Shown here one piece after another: positions 18,113 through 26,479 of a DNA stretch of 42,167 nucleotides (within the stretch, counting starts at the first letter, position 1; every line of letters begins with the position of its first letter). Made by a program: the position numbers and the translations under genes. The DNA lies in NCBI GenBank assembly GCA_025923995.1, contig JAICEW010000013.1, positions 1 to 42,167 on the forward strand, read 5' to 3'. Origin of the DNA: Vicinamibacteria bacterium. Lineage in GTDB: Bacteria; Acidobacteriota; Vicinamibacteria; Fen-336. The notes under the pieces are model-generated. The model made no database searches. It was not told where the DNA came from and saw nothing but the letters and a program-made list of their open reading frames with translations.

Positions 18113-18733
18113 GTGCCACTGACCAGCCGGGCGGCGCTGATGATGGTCACCGACCGCGGACGCGCGGGCGGCGCCCTCCTGGACGAGGCGCGCGCGGCGG
18201 CCGTGGCGGGCGTCGACTTCATCCAGCTGCGCGAGAAGGACCTCGCTGGCGGGGCGCTGCTGGAGCTGGCGCGGGCGCTCGTGGCCGCGGTCGTGGGAAC
18301 GGCGGCGCGCGTGCTGGTCAACGGCCGCCCCGACGTGGCCGTCCTGGCCGGCGCGCACGGGGTGCACCTCCCGGCCGCGGGCCTGCCCGTGGCGGCGGTG
18401 CGCCGGGCCTTCCCCTCGCTCCTGGTGGGCGCGTCCTGCCACTCCGAGGAATCGGCGCGCGCCGCGGCCGCGGCGGGAGCGTCGCTGGTGCTGTTCGGGC
18501 CGGTCCTGGCCAGTCCCGGCAAGGAAGCGCGCGCGCAGGGGATCGAGGCGCTGGCGCGCGTGGTCCGCGCGGCGGACGCCGATGTGTACGCGATCGGCGG
18601 CATCGATGCCGAAGGCGCGGCACGGGCGCTGCAGGCGGGCGCGCGCGGCGTCGCGGCCATCCGTCCGTTCCTGCGCGATGCGGGCGGCGCGGTCCACGCC
18701 TTGAGGCGCCGCCTCGCGAGCGAGCAGGCGTGA
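18113..18733 (+). CDS. Thiamine phosphate synthase-like protein (ThiE/TenI family)
   Basis: This 206-residue TIM-barrel protein starts at GTG 18113. ThiE couples the pyrimidine and thiazole halves of thiamine; TenI-type relatives aromatise the thiazole tautomer. Family motifs are FIQLREKDLAG, VLVNGRPDVAVLAGAHGVHLP, SCHSEESARAAAAAGA, FGPVLASPGK and YAIGGIDAEGA. The FGPV...PGK loop differs from the canonical TPTK-type pyrophosphate loop of ThiE, so ThiE and TenI cannot be separated by eye. No other thiamine gene is nearby. The ribosome-binding site is weak. Its stop overlaps the next gene as GTGA. Confidence 0.78.
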   Translation: MPLTSRAALMMVTDRGRAGGALLDEARAAAVAGVDFIQLREKDLAGGALLELARALVAAVVGTAARVLVNGRPDVAVLAGAHGVHLPAAGLPVAAVRRAFPSLLVGASCHSEESARAAAAAGASLVLFGPVLASPGKEARAQGIEALARVVRAADADVYAIGGIDAEGAARALQAGARGVAAIRPFLRDAGGAVHALRRRLASEQA

Positions 18734-19491
18734 GGCCGCCCGCTCCGTCCGCCGACCTCGACGCGCTGCACGCGGCGGTCCTGGGCGCGGGCGAGAACGT
18801 GCCCGCGCTGCGCGGCGCGCTCGCGTCGCACGCGCCCGACCCCATCGTCCTCATCGCGGTCCTCCGGCGCGCGGTCCCCCTGCGCCTGCTGGAGCTGCTC
18901 GCCGGTCCGCCCTGGTCGGAGGACGCCCGCGTGCTGGCGGGCGTGGTCCTCAACCCGCGTGCGCCGGCGCCCCTGTCGCTGCGCCTGCTGCCGTCGCTGT
19001 TCTGGCGCGACCTGGCCGTGGTCGCGCTGGCGCCGCGCGTTGCGGGGCCGGTGCGCGTGCGCGCCGAGGCGATCCTGAAGGAGAGGGTCCCCGACCTGCG
19101 GCTGGGCGAGCGCATCGCGCTGGCGAAGATCGCGACCGCCCCCGTGCTCCCGCTGCTGCTCGCGGACCACGCCGCGCGGGTGACGGAGGCCTGCCTCATC
19201 AACCCGCGGCTGCGCGAGGAGGACCTCGTGGTCGCGCTGCGGCAGGAGACCGCGCGCCTCCCGCTGCTCGAGGCGGCCAGCCGCTCGCCGCGCTGGTCCG
19301 CCAGCTACGCCGTGCGCCTCGAGCTCGTCCTGCAGCCGCGCACGCCGCTGGCCATCGCGCTCGCGCAGCTGAGCACGCTCGTCCCGCGCGACCTGCGCCG
19401 CGTGGGCGATGCGTCCGTCGCCCAGCTCCTGCGCGTGACGGCCCTGCGGCTGCTGGACAAGGCCCCGCCGCAGGCCGAGCCGGAAACCTAG
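18730..19491 (+). CDS. Helical-repeat (HEAT-like) protein, unknown function
   Basis: This 253-residue Leu/Ala/Arg-rich protein starts at GTG 18730, which overlaps the ThiE-like stop (GTGA). It is built of repeated helical pairs, visible in recurring units such as VLNPRAPAPLSLRLLPSLFWRDL and VLQPRTPLAIALAQLSTLVPRDL. The latter unit resembles the C-terminus of the protein at 20416-21504 (RNPKTPVGISLGLVSRLNPRDI), so the two are probable paralogues. No catalytic motif, signal peptide or membrane segment is seen. A protein-binding solenoid is likely; the partner is unknown. Confidence 0.68.
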   Translation: MRPPAPSADLDALHAAVLGAGENVPALRGALASHAPDPIVLIAVLRRAVPLRLLELLAGPPWSEDARVLAGVVLNPRAPAPLSLRLLPSLFWRDLAVVALAPRVAGPVRVRAEAILKERVPDLRLGERIALAKIATAPVLPLLLADHAARVTEACLINPRLREEDLVVALRQETARLPLLEAASRSPRWSASYAVRLELVLQPRTPLAIALAQLSTLVPRDLRRVGDASVAQLLRVTALRLLDKAPPQAEPET

Positions 19492-19510
19492 GCTGATGAG
19501 CGACATAGGC

Positions 19511-19538
19511 TTGACACTTTTTTGCAATCCGCTAGAAT
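19511..19538 (+). promoter_or_regulatory. Strong sigma70-type promoter
   Basis: TTGACA at 19511-19516 (6 of 6) and TAGAAT at 19533-19538 (5 of 6) are separated by 16 nt. The spacer holds a T-tract in an otherwise GC-rich region. It lies 20 nt after the helical-repeat gene and drives the RodZ-like gene, with predicted transcription start near 19545 and a leader of about 70 nt. This is the best promoter match in the window. Confidence 0.8.
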
Positions 19539-19616
19539 TCCGCTCTCTCCTGGATTCAAGGGTCACCGCAATGGACGTGGCTCGGACTCACAAGGATCTG
19601 GACCAAGGGAACTGCG

Positions 19617-20393
19617 TTGCCTTCTTTCGGTGAGACGCTCCGCCGTGAGCGCGAGCTGCGCGGGATCGATCTGCGCGACGTCGCGGAGGCCACCAAGATC
19701 AGCGTGCGTTTCCTCCAGGCGCTCGAGTCCGATCGCACGGACGTGCTGCCGGGCGGGCTCTTTCCGCGCGCGTTCGTCCGCCAGTACGCGAGCTACCTGG
19801 GCCTCGACCCCGAGCGCACCGTCGCGGAGTACCTCTTCGCCGTGTCCGGCCAGTCGGTCGAGAGCCCTCCCGCCGCCGCGGCGGCCGTGCCGCCCGCGCA
19901 GCCGCGGGCGCGACGTGGGTACGTGATGGCGCTGCTGGTGGTGGCCGCGGTCGCCTTCATGCTCGCCTGGCCCCAGGTGCGCACGGCCGAGAGCGAGCGC
20001 GCCGTGCCGCCGCCGACCTCGATCGCGGTGCAGGAGCCCCTTCCGAGCCTGCGCGTCTACCCGGCTCCGTCCTCAGGGCCTTCCGCGCCCGCGCCCGAGG
20101 TGGCCGCGGCGGGGCTCGTCCTGGACCTGCAGGCCCGGCAGAGCTGCTGGGTGGCGGTGCAGGCCGACGGGGTGAAGGTGATGGACCGCGTGCTGGCCGA
20201 GGGGGAGAGCCAGACACTCTCGGCGCGCGACGAGATCGTGCTGAGCGTGGGCAACGCGGGAGGCCTGGCGTACAAGCTGAACGGGCGGCCCGGCGTGGTG
20301 CTGGGACGCGAAGGCGAGGTCCGTCGCAACATCGTCATCACGCGTCAGAGCGTGCCGTCGCTGCTGCAGGACGGCCCACTTCCTCCCGCCTGA
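19617..20393 (+). CDS. RodZ-like membrane protein with N-terminal helix-turn-helix
   Basis: This 258-residue protein starts at TTG 19617, with AAGGGA 6 nt upstream. Residues 4-70 form a Cro/C1-type helix-turn-helix like that of RodZ (FGETLRRERELRGIDLRDVAEATKISVRFLQALE, LPGGLFPRAFVRQYASYLGLD). One transmembrane helix follows at about 101-118, then a Pro/Ala linker and a C-terminal beta domain of DUF4115 type (SCWVAVQADGVKVMDRVLAEGE, KLNGRPGVVLGREGEVRRN). RodZ links MreB filaments to the elongation machinery. This may be RodZ or one of the many RodZ-like proteins; no mre genes are in the window. Confidence 0.82.
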   Translation: MPSFGETLRRERELRGIDLRDVAEATKISVRFLQALESDRTDVLPGGLFPRAFVRQYASYLGLDPERTVAEYLFAVSGQSVESPPAAAAAVPPAQPRARRGYVMALLVVAAVAFMLAWPQVRTAESERAVPPPTSIAVQEPLPSLRVYPAPSSGPSAPAPEVAAAGLVLDLQARQSCWVAVQADGVKVMDRVLAEGESQTLSARDEIVLSVGNAGGLAYKLNGRPGVVLGREGEVRRNIVITRQSVPSLLQDGPLPPA

Positions 20394-20415
20394 TCGGCAT
20401 CCTGGAGAGGCGTCC

Positions 20416-21504
20416 ATGAGCGAGGCCCGCGCCGTCAACCCACTCGTCGCGCAGTTCCAGAAGCCGGGGGTCCCGCGCGACCTGCGTCTCATGGCCGCGC
20501 AGGGCGCGCTGCCGCTCAAGCCGGCGGACCTGCTGGAGCTGCTGCACACGCTGCTCTCCGACGTCGAGCCGCAGATCCGGGACACGGCCACGGCGACGCT
20601 GGCCGGCTTCCCGGCGGAAGAGCTGCTGCCCATCTGCCGCGACAAGGCCTCGCCGCCCGGCGTGCTGGCCTGGGTGGTCACCAACCGCACCGAGCGCGAG
20701 CTGCGCGAGGCCACGCTGCAGAACGTCGGGCTGGCGGACGAGGCCATCGAGGCCCTGGCGGCGTCGCTGCCCGAGGAGCTGGCGGAGCTGGTCGTCATCA
20801 ACCAGACGCGCCTGCTGCGACGCACGTCGCTGCTGGAGGCGGTCGAGGCCAACCCGCACCTCAACAACGACCAGAAGCGCCGCCTGCGCGAGCTGCGCGA
20901 GACCTTCCGCATCGGCGGGGCCGAGCCGCCCCAGCACCTGCCGCCGCCGCCTCCTCCTCCGGTGCAGGAGGCCGTCGAGGAGTCCCCGCAGGAGGACACG
21001 ACGCAGGTGCTGCCGGAGGGCCCGCTCACCGAGTCCGACGCGATGGTGCGCTACCTGTCCGAGGAGGAGCGCAACGAGCAGGACAAGGTCAGCGCGGTGC
21101 AGCGCATCTACCGGCTCAACACGGCCGAGAAGGTGATCGCCGCGCTCAAGGGCTCGCGCGAGGAGCGCGCCATCCTGGTGCGCGACCCCAACCGCCTGGT
21201 GGCGACCGCGGTGCTGGGCAGCCCGCGCCTGACCGAGGCCGAGATCGAGTCGTTCGCGGGCATGAAGAGCCTGTCGGACGAGATGCTGCGCCAGATCGGC
21301 GGCCACCGCGAGTGGACCAAGCGCTACGGCGTGGTGGCCAACCTGGTGCGCAACCCCAAGACGCCGGTGGGCATCTCGCTGGGGCTGGTCTCGCGGTTGA
21401 ACCCGCGCGACATCAAGAGCCTGACCGTGGACCGCAACGTCCCCGAGGTCATCCGCAAGCAGGCGCAGAAGTTCCTGAAGGGCCCTGACCAGAAGAAGCA
21501 CTGA
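20416..21504 (+). CDS. HEAT-like helical-repeat protein, unknown function
   Basis: This 362-residue protein has ATG 20416 with GGAGAGG upstream. Residues 1-180 are helical pairs (RDLRLMAAQGALPLKPADLLELLH, LAWVVTNRTERELREATLQN). A Pro/Glu-rich linker (about 175-205, with a run of seven prolines) joins them to a C-terminal helical block ending RNPKTPVGISLGLVSRLNPRDIKSL, IRKQAQKFLKG. The last block matches the protein at 18730-19491. There is no signal peptide or membrane helix. It lies 22 nt after the RodZ-like gene and 5 nt before the DnaJ-TPR gene, so the three are co-transcribed. Related to DUF2336/HEAT-type solenoids at most; function unknown. Confidence 0.72.
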   Translation: MSEARAVNPLVAQFQKPGVPRDLRLMAAQGALPLKPADLLELLHTLLSDVEPQIRDTATATLAGFPAEELLPICRDKASPPGVLAWVVTNRTERELREATLQNVGLADEAIEALAASLPEELAELVVINQTRLLRRTSLLEAVEANPHLNNDQKRRLRELRETFRIGGAEPPQHLPPPPPPPVQEAVEESPQEDTTQVLPEGPLTESDAMVRYLSEEERNEQDKVSAVQRIYRLNTAEKVIAALKGSREERAILVRDPNRLVATAVLGSPRLTEAEIESFAGMKSLSDEMLRQIGGHREWTKRYGVVANLVRNPKTPVGISLGLVSRLNPRDIKSLTVDRNVPEVIRKQAQKFLKGPDQKKH

Positions 21505-21509
21505 TCGCC

Positions 21510-22163
21510 ATGGCCGACTACTACGAGATCCTCGGCGTACCGAAGAACGCGAGCTCGGCGGACGTGCGCAAGGCGTACGCGCTCAAGGCCCGCGAGCAGC
21601 ACCCGGACCGCTTCTCCGATCCCGCGCAGAAGAAGGAGGCGGAGGCGCGCTTCACGGAGATCACCGCGGCCTTCAACGCCCTCAGGGACGACCGCAGCCG
21701 CTCCGAGTACGACGCGTCGCTCCAGCGCCCCAACCAGGCCACGCCGGAGGCGATCGCCCAGAACGCGTACGAGCGGGGCCTGGAGCGGCTCGAGGGCCGC
21801 GCGTTCCACGAGGCGGTGGAGCTGCTGCGTACGTCCGTCCAGATGATGCCGGGCGAGGCCCGCTATCACGCCGCGCTCGCGCTCGCGCTGGCCAAGAACC
21901 CCAACTGGGTCCGCGAGGGCATCTCGCAGCTCGAGCAGGCCATCCAGCTCCAGCCGACCCGCGCCCTCTACTACGCGCAGCTCGCCGAGCTGCTCCTGGG
22001 CCAGGGCCTCTCGCTGCGGGCCCGGCGGGCCGCCGAGTCGGCCTTGCGGCTGGACCCCGGCGAGGCGACGGCCCTGCGCGTCATGCAGGCCACGGGCCCC
22101 GAGGACCCGGGGCCGGGGGACGGGGGCGGCGGGCTGCGGGGGCTCCTAAGGCGAAGGTCGTGA
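21510..22163 (+). CDS. DnaJ-domain TPR protein
   Basis: This 217-residue protein has an N-terminal J domain (MADYYEILGVPKNASSADVRKAY, with the HPD motif at 31-33). That motif stimulates the ATPase of an Hsp70 partner. Residues about 85-190 hold three TPR-like helical pairs (YERGLERLEGRAFHEAVELL, YYAQLAELLLGQGLSLRARRAAESALRLDP). It lacks the Gly/Phe and zinc-finger regions of DnaJ, so it is a specialised co-chaperone and not DnaJ itself. It follows the helical-repeat gene by 5 nt. The C-terminal Gly-rich tail ends in RGLLRRRS. Confidence 0.85.
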   Translation: MADYYEILGVPKNASSADVRKAYALKAREQHPDRFSDPAQKKEAEARFTEITAAFNALRDDRSRSEYDASLQRPNQATPEAIAQNAYERGLERLEGRAFHEAVELLRTSVQMMPGEARYHAALALALAKNPNWVREGISQLEQAIQLQPTRALYYAQLAELLLGQGLSLRARRAAESALRLDPGEATALRVMQATGPEDPGPGDGGGGLRGLLRRRS

Positions 22164-22166
22164 GTG

Positions 22167-22172
22167 TATGAT
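22167..22172 (+). promoter_or_regulatory. Candidate -10 element for the PP2C-kinase module
   Basis: TATGAT (5 of 6 matches to the -10 consensus) lies just after the DnaJ-TPR stop, 55 nt before the PP2C ATG. No good -35 hexamer is seen 16-18 nt upstream. It may be a weak or activator-dependent start, or the module may be read from the upstream promoter at 19511. Confidence 0.3.
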
Positions 22173-22227
22173 TGCCCGCGTTCGCGAAGCACCCGCGCCC
22201 CGCTAAGGAGCCATCGCTGGTCCCTGC

Positions 22228-22992
22228 ATGAAAGTCACCTACCAGGCGCTCACGGACGTGGGCCGCAAGCGCAAGGGCAACGAGGACAGCCTCTTCGTGA
22301 ACGCCGAGCAGAAGCTGTTCGTCGTGGCCGACGGCATGGGCGGGCACGCCGCCGGCGAGATCGCGTCCAGCATCGCGGTCGACTCCATCAACGAGTTCGT
22401 CTGCCTCACCGGGGGGGACGAGGAGATCACCTGGCCCTTCGGGCTGGACGAGACGATCTCCTACGACGGCAACCGCCTGAAGACGGCCGTCCGCTTCGCG
22501 AACAAGAAGGTCCTGGAGGCGACCAAGGAGAAGTCGGAGTACGAGGGCATGGCCACCACCGTCTGCGCGGTGCTGGTGGACGACGCCGTGGCCAACCTGG
22601 CGCACGTGGGGGACAGCCGCGTGTACCTGATGAGGGACGGCGAGCTGAGCCAGCTCACGAGCGACCACTCGTGGGTCAACGAGCAGATCCTCAGCGGCGT
22701 CATCTCGCCCGAGCAGGCACGCAGCCACCCGCTGCGCAACGTCGTCACGCGCGCGCTGGGCGGCAAGGCGGACCTGCAGGTGGACATGCAGGCGCACGAG
22801 ATCGAGGCGGGCGACGTGCTCCTGCTCTGCTCCGACGGCCTCACGACCATGATCCCGGACGACGAGATCGCGCGGGTCATGCGCGAGAGCGGAGGCGACA
22901 TCGAGAAGGCCGCCCAGGCCCTCGTGGACGCCGCCAACGCCAAGGGCGGCGAGGACAACATCACGGTGCTGCTGCTGAAGTTCGAGGAATGA
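22228..22992 (+). CDS. PP2C-family Ser/Thr protein phosphatase
   Basis: This 254-residue cytoplasmic phosphatase of the bacterial PP2C (Stp/PrpC) type removes phosphates from Ser/Thr-phosphorylated proteins using two Mn/Mg ions. All metal motifs are present: GRKRKGNEDS (D20), VVADGMGGHAAGE (D35), HVGDSRVYL, LLLCSDGLTTM and GGEDNITVLLLKF. The gene lies 23 nt before the kinase gene, the usual phosphatase-kinase pairing, so the kinase is its likely substrate. AAGGAG is visible but 17 nt from the ATG, which is long. No in-frame start lies closer to it, and the conserved N-terminus supports this ATG. Confidence 0.94.
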   Translation: MKVTYQALTDVGRKRKGNEDSLFVNAEQKLFVVADGMGGHAAGEIASSIAVDSINEFVCLTGGDEEITWPFGLDETISYDGNRLKTAVRFANKKVLEATKEKSEYEGMATTVCAVLVDDAVANLAHVGDSRVYLMRDGELSQLTSDHSWVNEQILSGVISPEQARSHPLRNVVTRALGGKADLQVDMQAHEIEAGDVLLLCSDGLTTMIPDDEIARVMRESGGDIEKAAQALVDAANAKGGEDNITVLLLKFEE

Positions 22993-23015
22993 CGCATCCC
23001 TCCTTGGACGAGTAG

Positions 23016-25001
23016 GTGAGCGAGCCCAGACCCGGCGCCGTCCGCCCCCGCATCGGCAAGTACACGATCACCGGCCGCATCGGCCGGGGCGGCATGGGCA
23101 TGGTCTACCGCGGCTGGGACGAGGTCCTGGAGCGGGAGGTGGCGGTCAAGACGCTGACCGTCGAGAAGAGCCTCGAGGACGAGCACCGGCAGCGCTTCCA
23201 GATCGAGGCCAAGGCGGCGGCCAAGCTGCAGCACCCCAACATCGTCACCGTCTTCGAGCTGGGCGAGGACCGCGGGCTCCCCTTCATCGCCATGGAGCTG
23301 CTGTCGGGGGTGGACCTGGAGGCGCTGCTGCGCTCGGGCGAGGCCATGCTGCTGGCCGAGAAGCTGGACGTGATGGCGCAGGTCTGCCGCGGCCTGCACT
23401 ACGCGCACGAGCGGCGCGTCGTCCACCGCGACATGAAGCCGTCCAACATCCGCGTGCTGGAGGACGGCACCGCCAAGATCATGGACTTCGGCATCGCCAA
23501 GCTGGGCGCGTCCGGGGTCACCAAGAGCGGCATGATGGTGGGCACCGTCCACTACATGAGCCCCGAGCAGATCCGCGGCCGGACGCTGGACGGGCGCAGC
23601 GACGTCTTCTCGGTGGGCGTCATCCTCTACCAGCTCCTGGCCGGCGAGCGGCCCTTCGCCGGCGATCATCCGACCGAGATCCTGTACAAGATCGTCCACA
23701 ACGAGCCGGCCCCGCTGGCCGCCGACTTCGGTGAGTGCGGCCCGGCGCTGCAGGCGGTCCTGACGCGCGCGCTGGCCAAGGACGTGGACCAAAGGCATCC
23801 CAACGCGTCGTCGCTCGCCGACGACCTGCTGCGCATCGCCGCCCAGCACCTGCGCGGCTCCGGCTCGGCCTCCGAGATCTCCGAGTCCGTCAGCGTCTCC
23901 CGGCGCCTGGTGGGCGAAGGGCAGGTGGAGGAGGGCATCCGGCGGCTGCGTGAGGTGACCGACCGCCATCCCGACTCGGTCGAGGCCCAGCGCGCGCTGC
24001 GCTTCGCCACGCACGAGATGAAGCGCCGTGCCCTGGCCCCCGAGGAGACCGCGGACGAGTATCCGGAGCTGGCCGCGACGTTCCGCCCCGCGCCGACGCA
24101 GATGCAGGACGCGGCGGTCGCGCCCACGACGCTGATCCCGCCGCCCCCGACCCTCGCGTCGGCCGGCCCCACGGTCACGAACGCGCACGCGCCGCACGCG
24201 ACCGCGTTGCGCCGGTACGGATGGACCTTCGTGGCGGCGGCGGCGGTGCTGACGGTCGGCTCGCTGCTCGCGCTGCGCCCCGATCCTCCCGCTCCCGCCG
24301 CGGTCGGGACGCCGGCGCCGGCGCCCGTGAAGCCGGCCGCGTCCGCCGCGCCGGTTGGCACGCTGCGTCCCGCCAGCCGCCTGACGATCAAGGTGACGAG
24401 CGACCCGACGGGCGCCTCGCTGGCCATGGACGGCCAGCCGGTGGGCGTCACGCCGACCAGCCTCTCCTTCGATCCCTCGACGCCGCCGCGGCTGACCTTC
24501 ACGCGCGAGGGCTTCCACACGCGCGAGGTGCGGCTCGACGCCAACAACATCCCGGCCGAGGTGCGCGTGGGGCTCGAGACGTCGGGGCCCCACGGCAACG
24601 TCGCGCTCACCTCGTCGTACCCCGTCGACGTGCTCTGGCGCGGCCGCCCGCTCGCGACCGGGGAGGCCGCGAAGACCTTCGACCTGCCGGCGGGCGAGCA
24701 GTCGCTCACGATCGTCGCCAAGGAGCACTTCCTGCGCGCGACCATTGCTGTCGAGGTGCGGGGCGGCGAGACCGTCCCGCTGACGCCGCCGGTCCTGGGC
24801 CGGATCAACATCCGGGCCAACCCCGACAACTGCCAGGTCTTCATCGACGGCACCTTCGTCGACTATCCGCCCATCCTGAACCGCCCGCTGGCCGGCGGCG
24901 CGCACACCGTCTCCTTCCGCTGGCCGGACGGTGTCAGCCGGGAGGAGAGCGTGCAGGTCTCGCCGGGGAGCCCCGCCTACGTGATGGGGCGCAGGGACTG
25001 A
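23016..25001 (+). CDS. Transmembrane Ser/Thr protein kinase with external PEGA domains
   Basis: This is a 661-residue Hanks-type kinase. GTG 23016 directly follows an in-frame TAG and is the only start before the kinase domain. Residues 16-275 hold IGRGGMGMVY, VAVK (K45), HRDMKPSN (D139, N144), DFG (D157) and GTVHYMSPEQ, so it should be active and RD-type. A short helical stretch (about 290-340) and Pro/Ala linker follow, then one transmembrane helix (about 400-420). The outside part contains PEGA-type beta domains (SDPTGASLAMDGQPVGVTPT near 455; NPDNCQVFIDGTFVDYPPI near 600). PEGA domains are thought to touch the cell surface or wall, so they may sense envelope state. Its TGA overlaps the next ATG by one base. 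Confidence 0.92.
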   Translation: MSEPRPGAVRPRIGKYTITGRIGRGGMGMVYRGWDEVLEREVAVKTLTVEKSLEDEHRQRFQIEAKAAAKLQHPNIVTVFELGEDRGLPFIAMELLSGVDLEALLRSGEAMLLAEKLDVMAQVCRGLHYAHERRVVHRDMKPSNIRVLEDGTAKIMDFGIAKLGASGVTKSGMMVGTVHYMSPEQIRGRTLDGRSDVFSVGVILYQLLAGERPFAGDHPTEILYKIVHNEPAPLAADFGECGPALQAVLTRALAKDVDQRHPNASSLADDLLRIAAQHLRGSGSASEISESVSVSRRLVGEGQVEEGIRRLREVTDRHPDSVEAQRALRFATHEMKRRALAPEETADEYPELAATFRPAPTQMQDAAVAPTTLIPPPPTLASAGPTVTNAHAPHATALRRYGWTFVAAAAVLTVGSLLALRPDPPAPAAVGTPAPAPVKPAASAAPVGTLRPASRLTIKVTSDPTGASLAMDGQPVGVTPTSLSFDPSTPPRLTFTREGFHTREVRLDANNIPAEVRVGLETSGPHGNVALTSSYPVDVLWRGRPLATGEAAKTFDLPAGEQSLTIVAKEHFLRATIAVEVRGGETVPLTPPVLGRINIRANPDNCQVFIDGTFVDYPPILNRPLAGGAHTVSFRWPDGVSREESVQVSPGSPAYVMGRRD

Positions 25002-26479
25002 TGCGGGGCGCGCGCGCCGTCCTCGCGATGCTGGCGGCCCTCGCGGCGTCGTCCGCGTCCGCGCAGCCGGGGCCGAACGAGCAGGCGCGCGGCCTGCTGG
25101 AGGACGGCCGGGCGTACCTCAAGAGCGGCCAGACCAAGCAGGCGGTCGACAACTTCAACACGATCGTCAGCGGCTTCTCCGGCACCGACTCGGTGGACGA
25201 CGCGCTGCTCGAGATCGGCCGCTGGCAGATGGACGTCGAGAGGAGCCCCGACAAGGCGCGGGCCGCGTTCGAGGACGTCACCAAGCGCTTCCCGCAGTCG
25301 GACGGCGCTCCGGGGGCGTACTACCACCTGGGCCGGCTGGCGCTCGCGCGCGCGACCACGACCGCCGAGCTGGACGACGCGCTGGCCCAGTTCGTGCGCG
25401 TCCAGCGCCTGTATCCCGGCAGCGAGTGGGTGCCGCGCGCGCTGCACGGCGCCGCGCTCGTGCACCGCAAGGCGGGACGCCTGCCCGACGCGGTGGAGGC
25501 GGCGCGCAGCGTCGCGCTCGAGTATCCCAACAGCGACATCGCACCCGAGGCCTACTTCGAGGCGGGGCACGCGCTCGCCCTCATGGGCGAGCCGAGGCCG
25601 GCCATGGAGGAGCTGCAGCAGATCCGCAACCGCTTCCCCGACAGCGAGTGGGCCCCGCGCGCGCTCGAGCGCATCACCGCGCTGTACCGGCTCTTCGGCG
25701 GGCCCGCGCCCGCCTTCGCGGCGGACTCCTCCTTCTCCCTGGGGGCGGGCGACGTGCTCAAGGACGTGCGCGCGCTGCTGGTGACCGGCGACGGGCAGAC
25801 GTGGGTCGCGTCCGACAAGGTGAAGGGCGTGGTCCCGTTCGCTCCCGACGGCAAGATGGGACCGAGCCTCACGGGCGTGGACCTGCGCAGCCTGTCCGCG
25901 GGGCCGCGCGGCGAGCTGGTGGTCGCGGCGCGCCTGGCGGTGCGCATCGGGCCTCGCGACATCCGGTCCTTCTCGGTGCCGAGCGACAAGCCGGGCGTGC
26001 CGGAGCCGCTGGAGCGCATCGAGGCCGCGCTGCTCACGCCGGGAGGCAACCTGCTCGTCGCGGACGGGAAGCACAAGAAGGTCTACCGCTTCGACGGCAA
26101 GTTCCAGTTCAGGGACGCATTTCCCGACCCCAAGGAGCGCGAGGTGACGCGCATGACGCTCGACCCGGACGGCGGGCTGGTCTTCCTGGACAAGGACCTG
26201 AAGACGGTCACCACCTACGACGAGACCGGCAAGCCGCTGCGCACGATCGCCGCGCGCGGGGCCGGGTACGAGCTCAAGAAGCCGGTGGACGTCGCGGTCG
26301 ACGCGTTCCGCCACACCTACGTGGCCGACCAGGAGGGGGCCGTGCTCGTGTTCTCGCCGCAGGGGAAGCTGCTCACGACGCTGGGCGGGACCGCGCGGCC
26401 GACGGCCCTGGCGCTCGACGCGACCGGGGCGGTGATCGTGTACGACGACAAGGCCGAGCGCGTGGTGAGGTACAAGTGA
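25001..26479 (+). CDS. Exported TPR and NHL-type beta-propeller protein
   Basis: This 492-residue protein has a signal peptide (MRGARAVLAMLAALAASSASA, then QPGPNE). Residues about 25-240 carry TPR repeats like those of CpoB/YbgF and BamD (GRAYLKSGQTKQAVDNFNTI, YYHLGRLALARA, YFEAGHALALMGEPRPAMEEL). Residues about 255-492 are an NHL-like beta-propeller (GGNLLVADGKHKKVYRFDGKF, GGLVFLDKDLKTVTTYDETGK, YVADQEGAVLVFSPQGKLL). Both are interaction folds. It overlaps the kinase gene by one base and the following gene by four (GTGA). A periplasmic partner of the kinase's PEGA domains is an inference. Confidence 0.82.
   Translation: MRGARAVLAMLAALAASSASAQPGPNEQARGLLEDGRAYLKSGQTKQAVDNFNTIVSGFSGTDSVDDALLEIGRWQMDVERSPDKARAAFEDVTKRFPQSDGAPGAYYHLGRLALARATTTAELDDALAQFVRVQRLYPGSEWVPRALHGAALVHRKAGRLPDAVEAARSVALEYPNSDIAPEAYFEAGHALALMGEPRPAMEELQQIRNRFPDSEWAPRALERITALYRLFGGPAPAFAADSSFSLGAGDVLKDVRALLVTGDGQTWVASDKVKGVVPFAPDGKMGPSLTGVDLRSLSAGPRGELVVAARLAVRIGPRDIRSFSVPSDKPGVPEPLERIEAALLTPGGNLLVADGKHKKVYRFDGKFQFRDAFPDPKEREVTRMTLDPDGGLVFLDKDLKTVTTYDETGKPLRTIAARGAGYELKKPVDVAVDAFRHTYVADQEGAVLVFSPQGKLLTTLGGTARPTALALDATGAVIVYDDKAERVVRYK

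Noticed and set aside
18113-18733. Firm assignment as thiE
   Set aside because: The pyrophosphate-loop region is not canonical for ThiE and no thiamine genes are nearby, so only the ThiE/TenI family is claimed.
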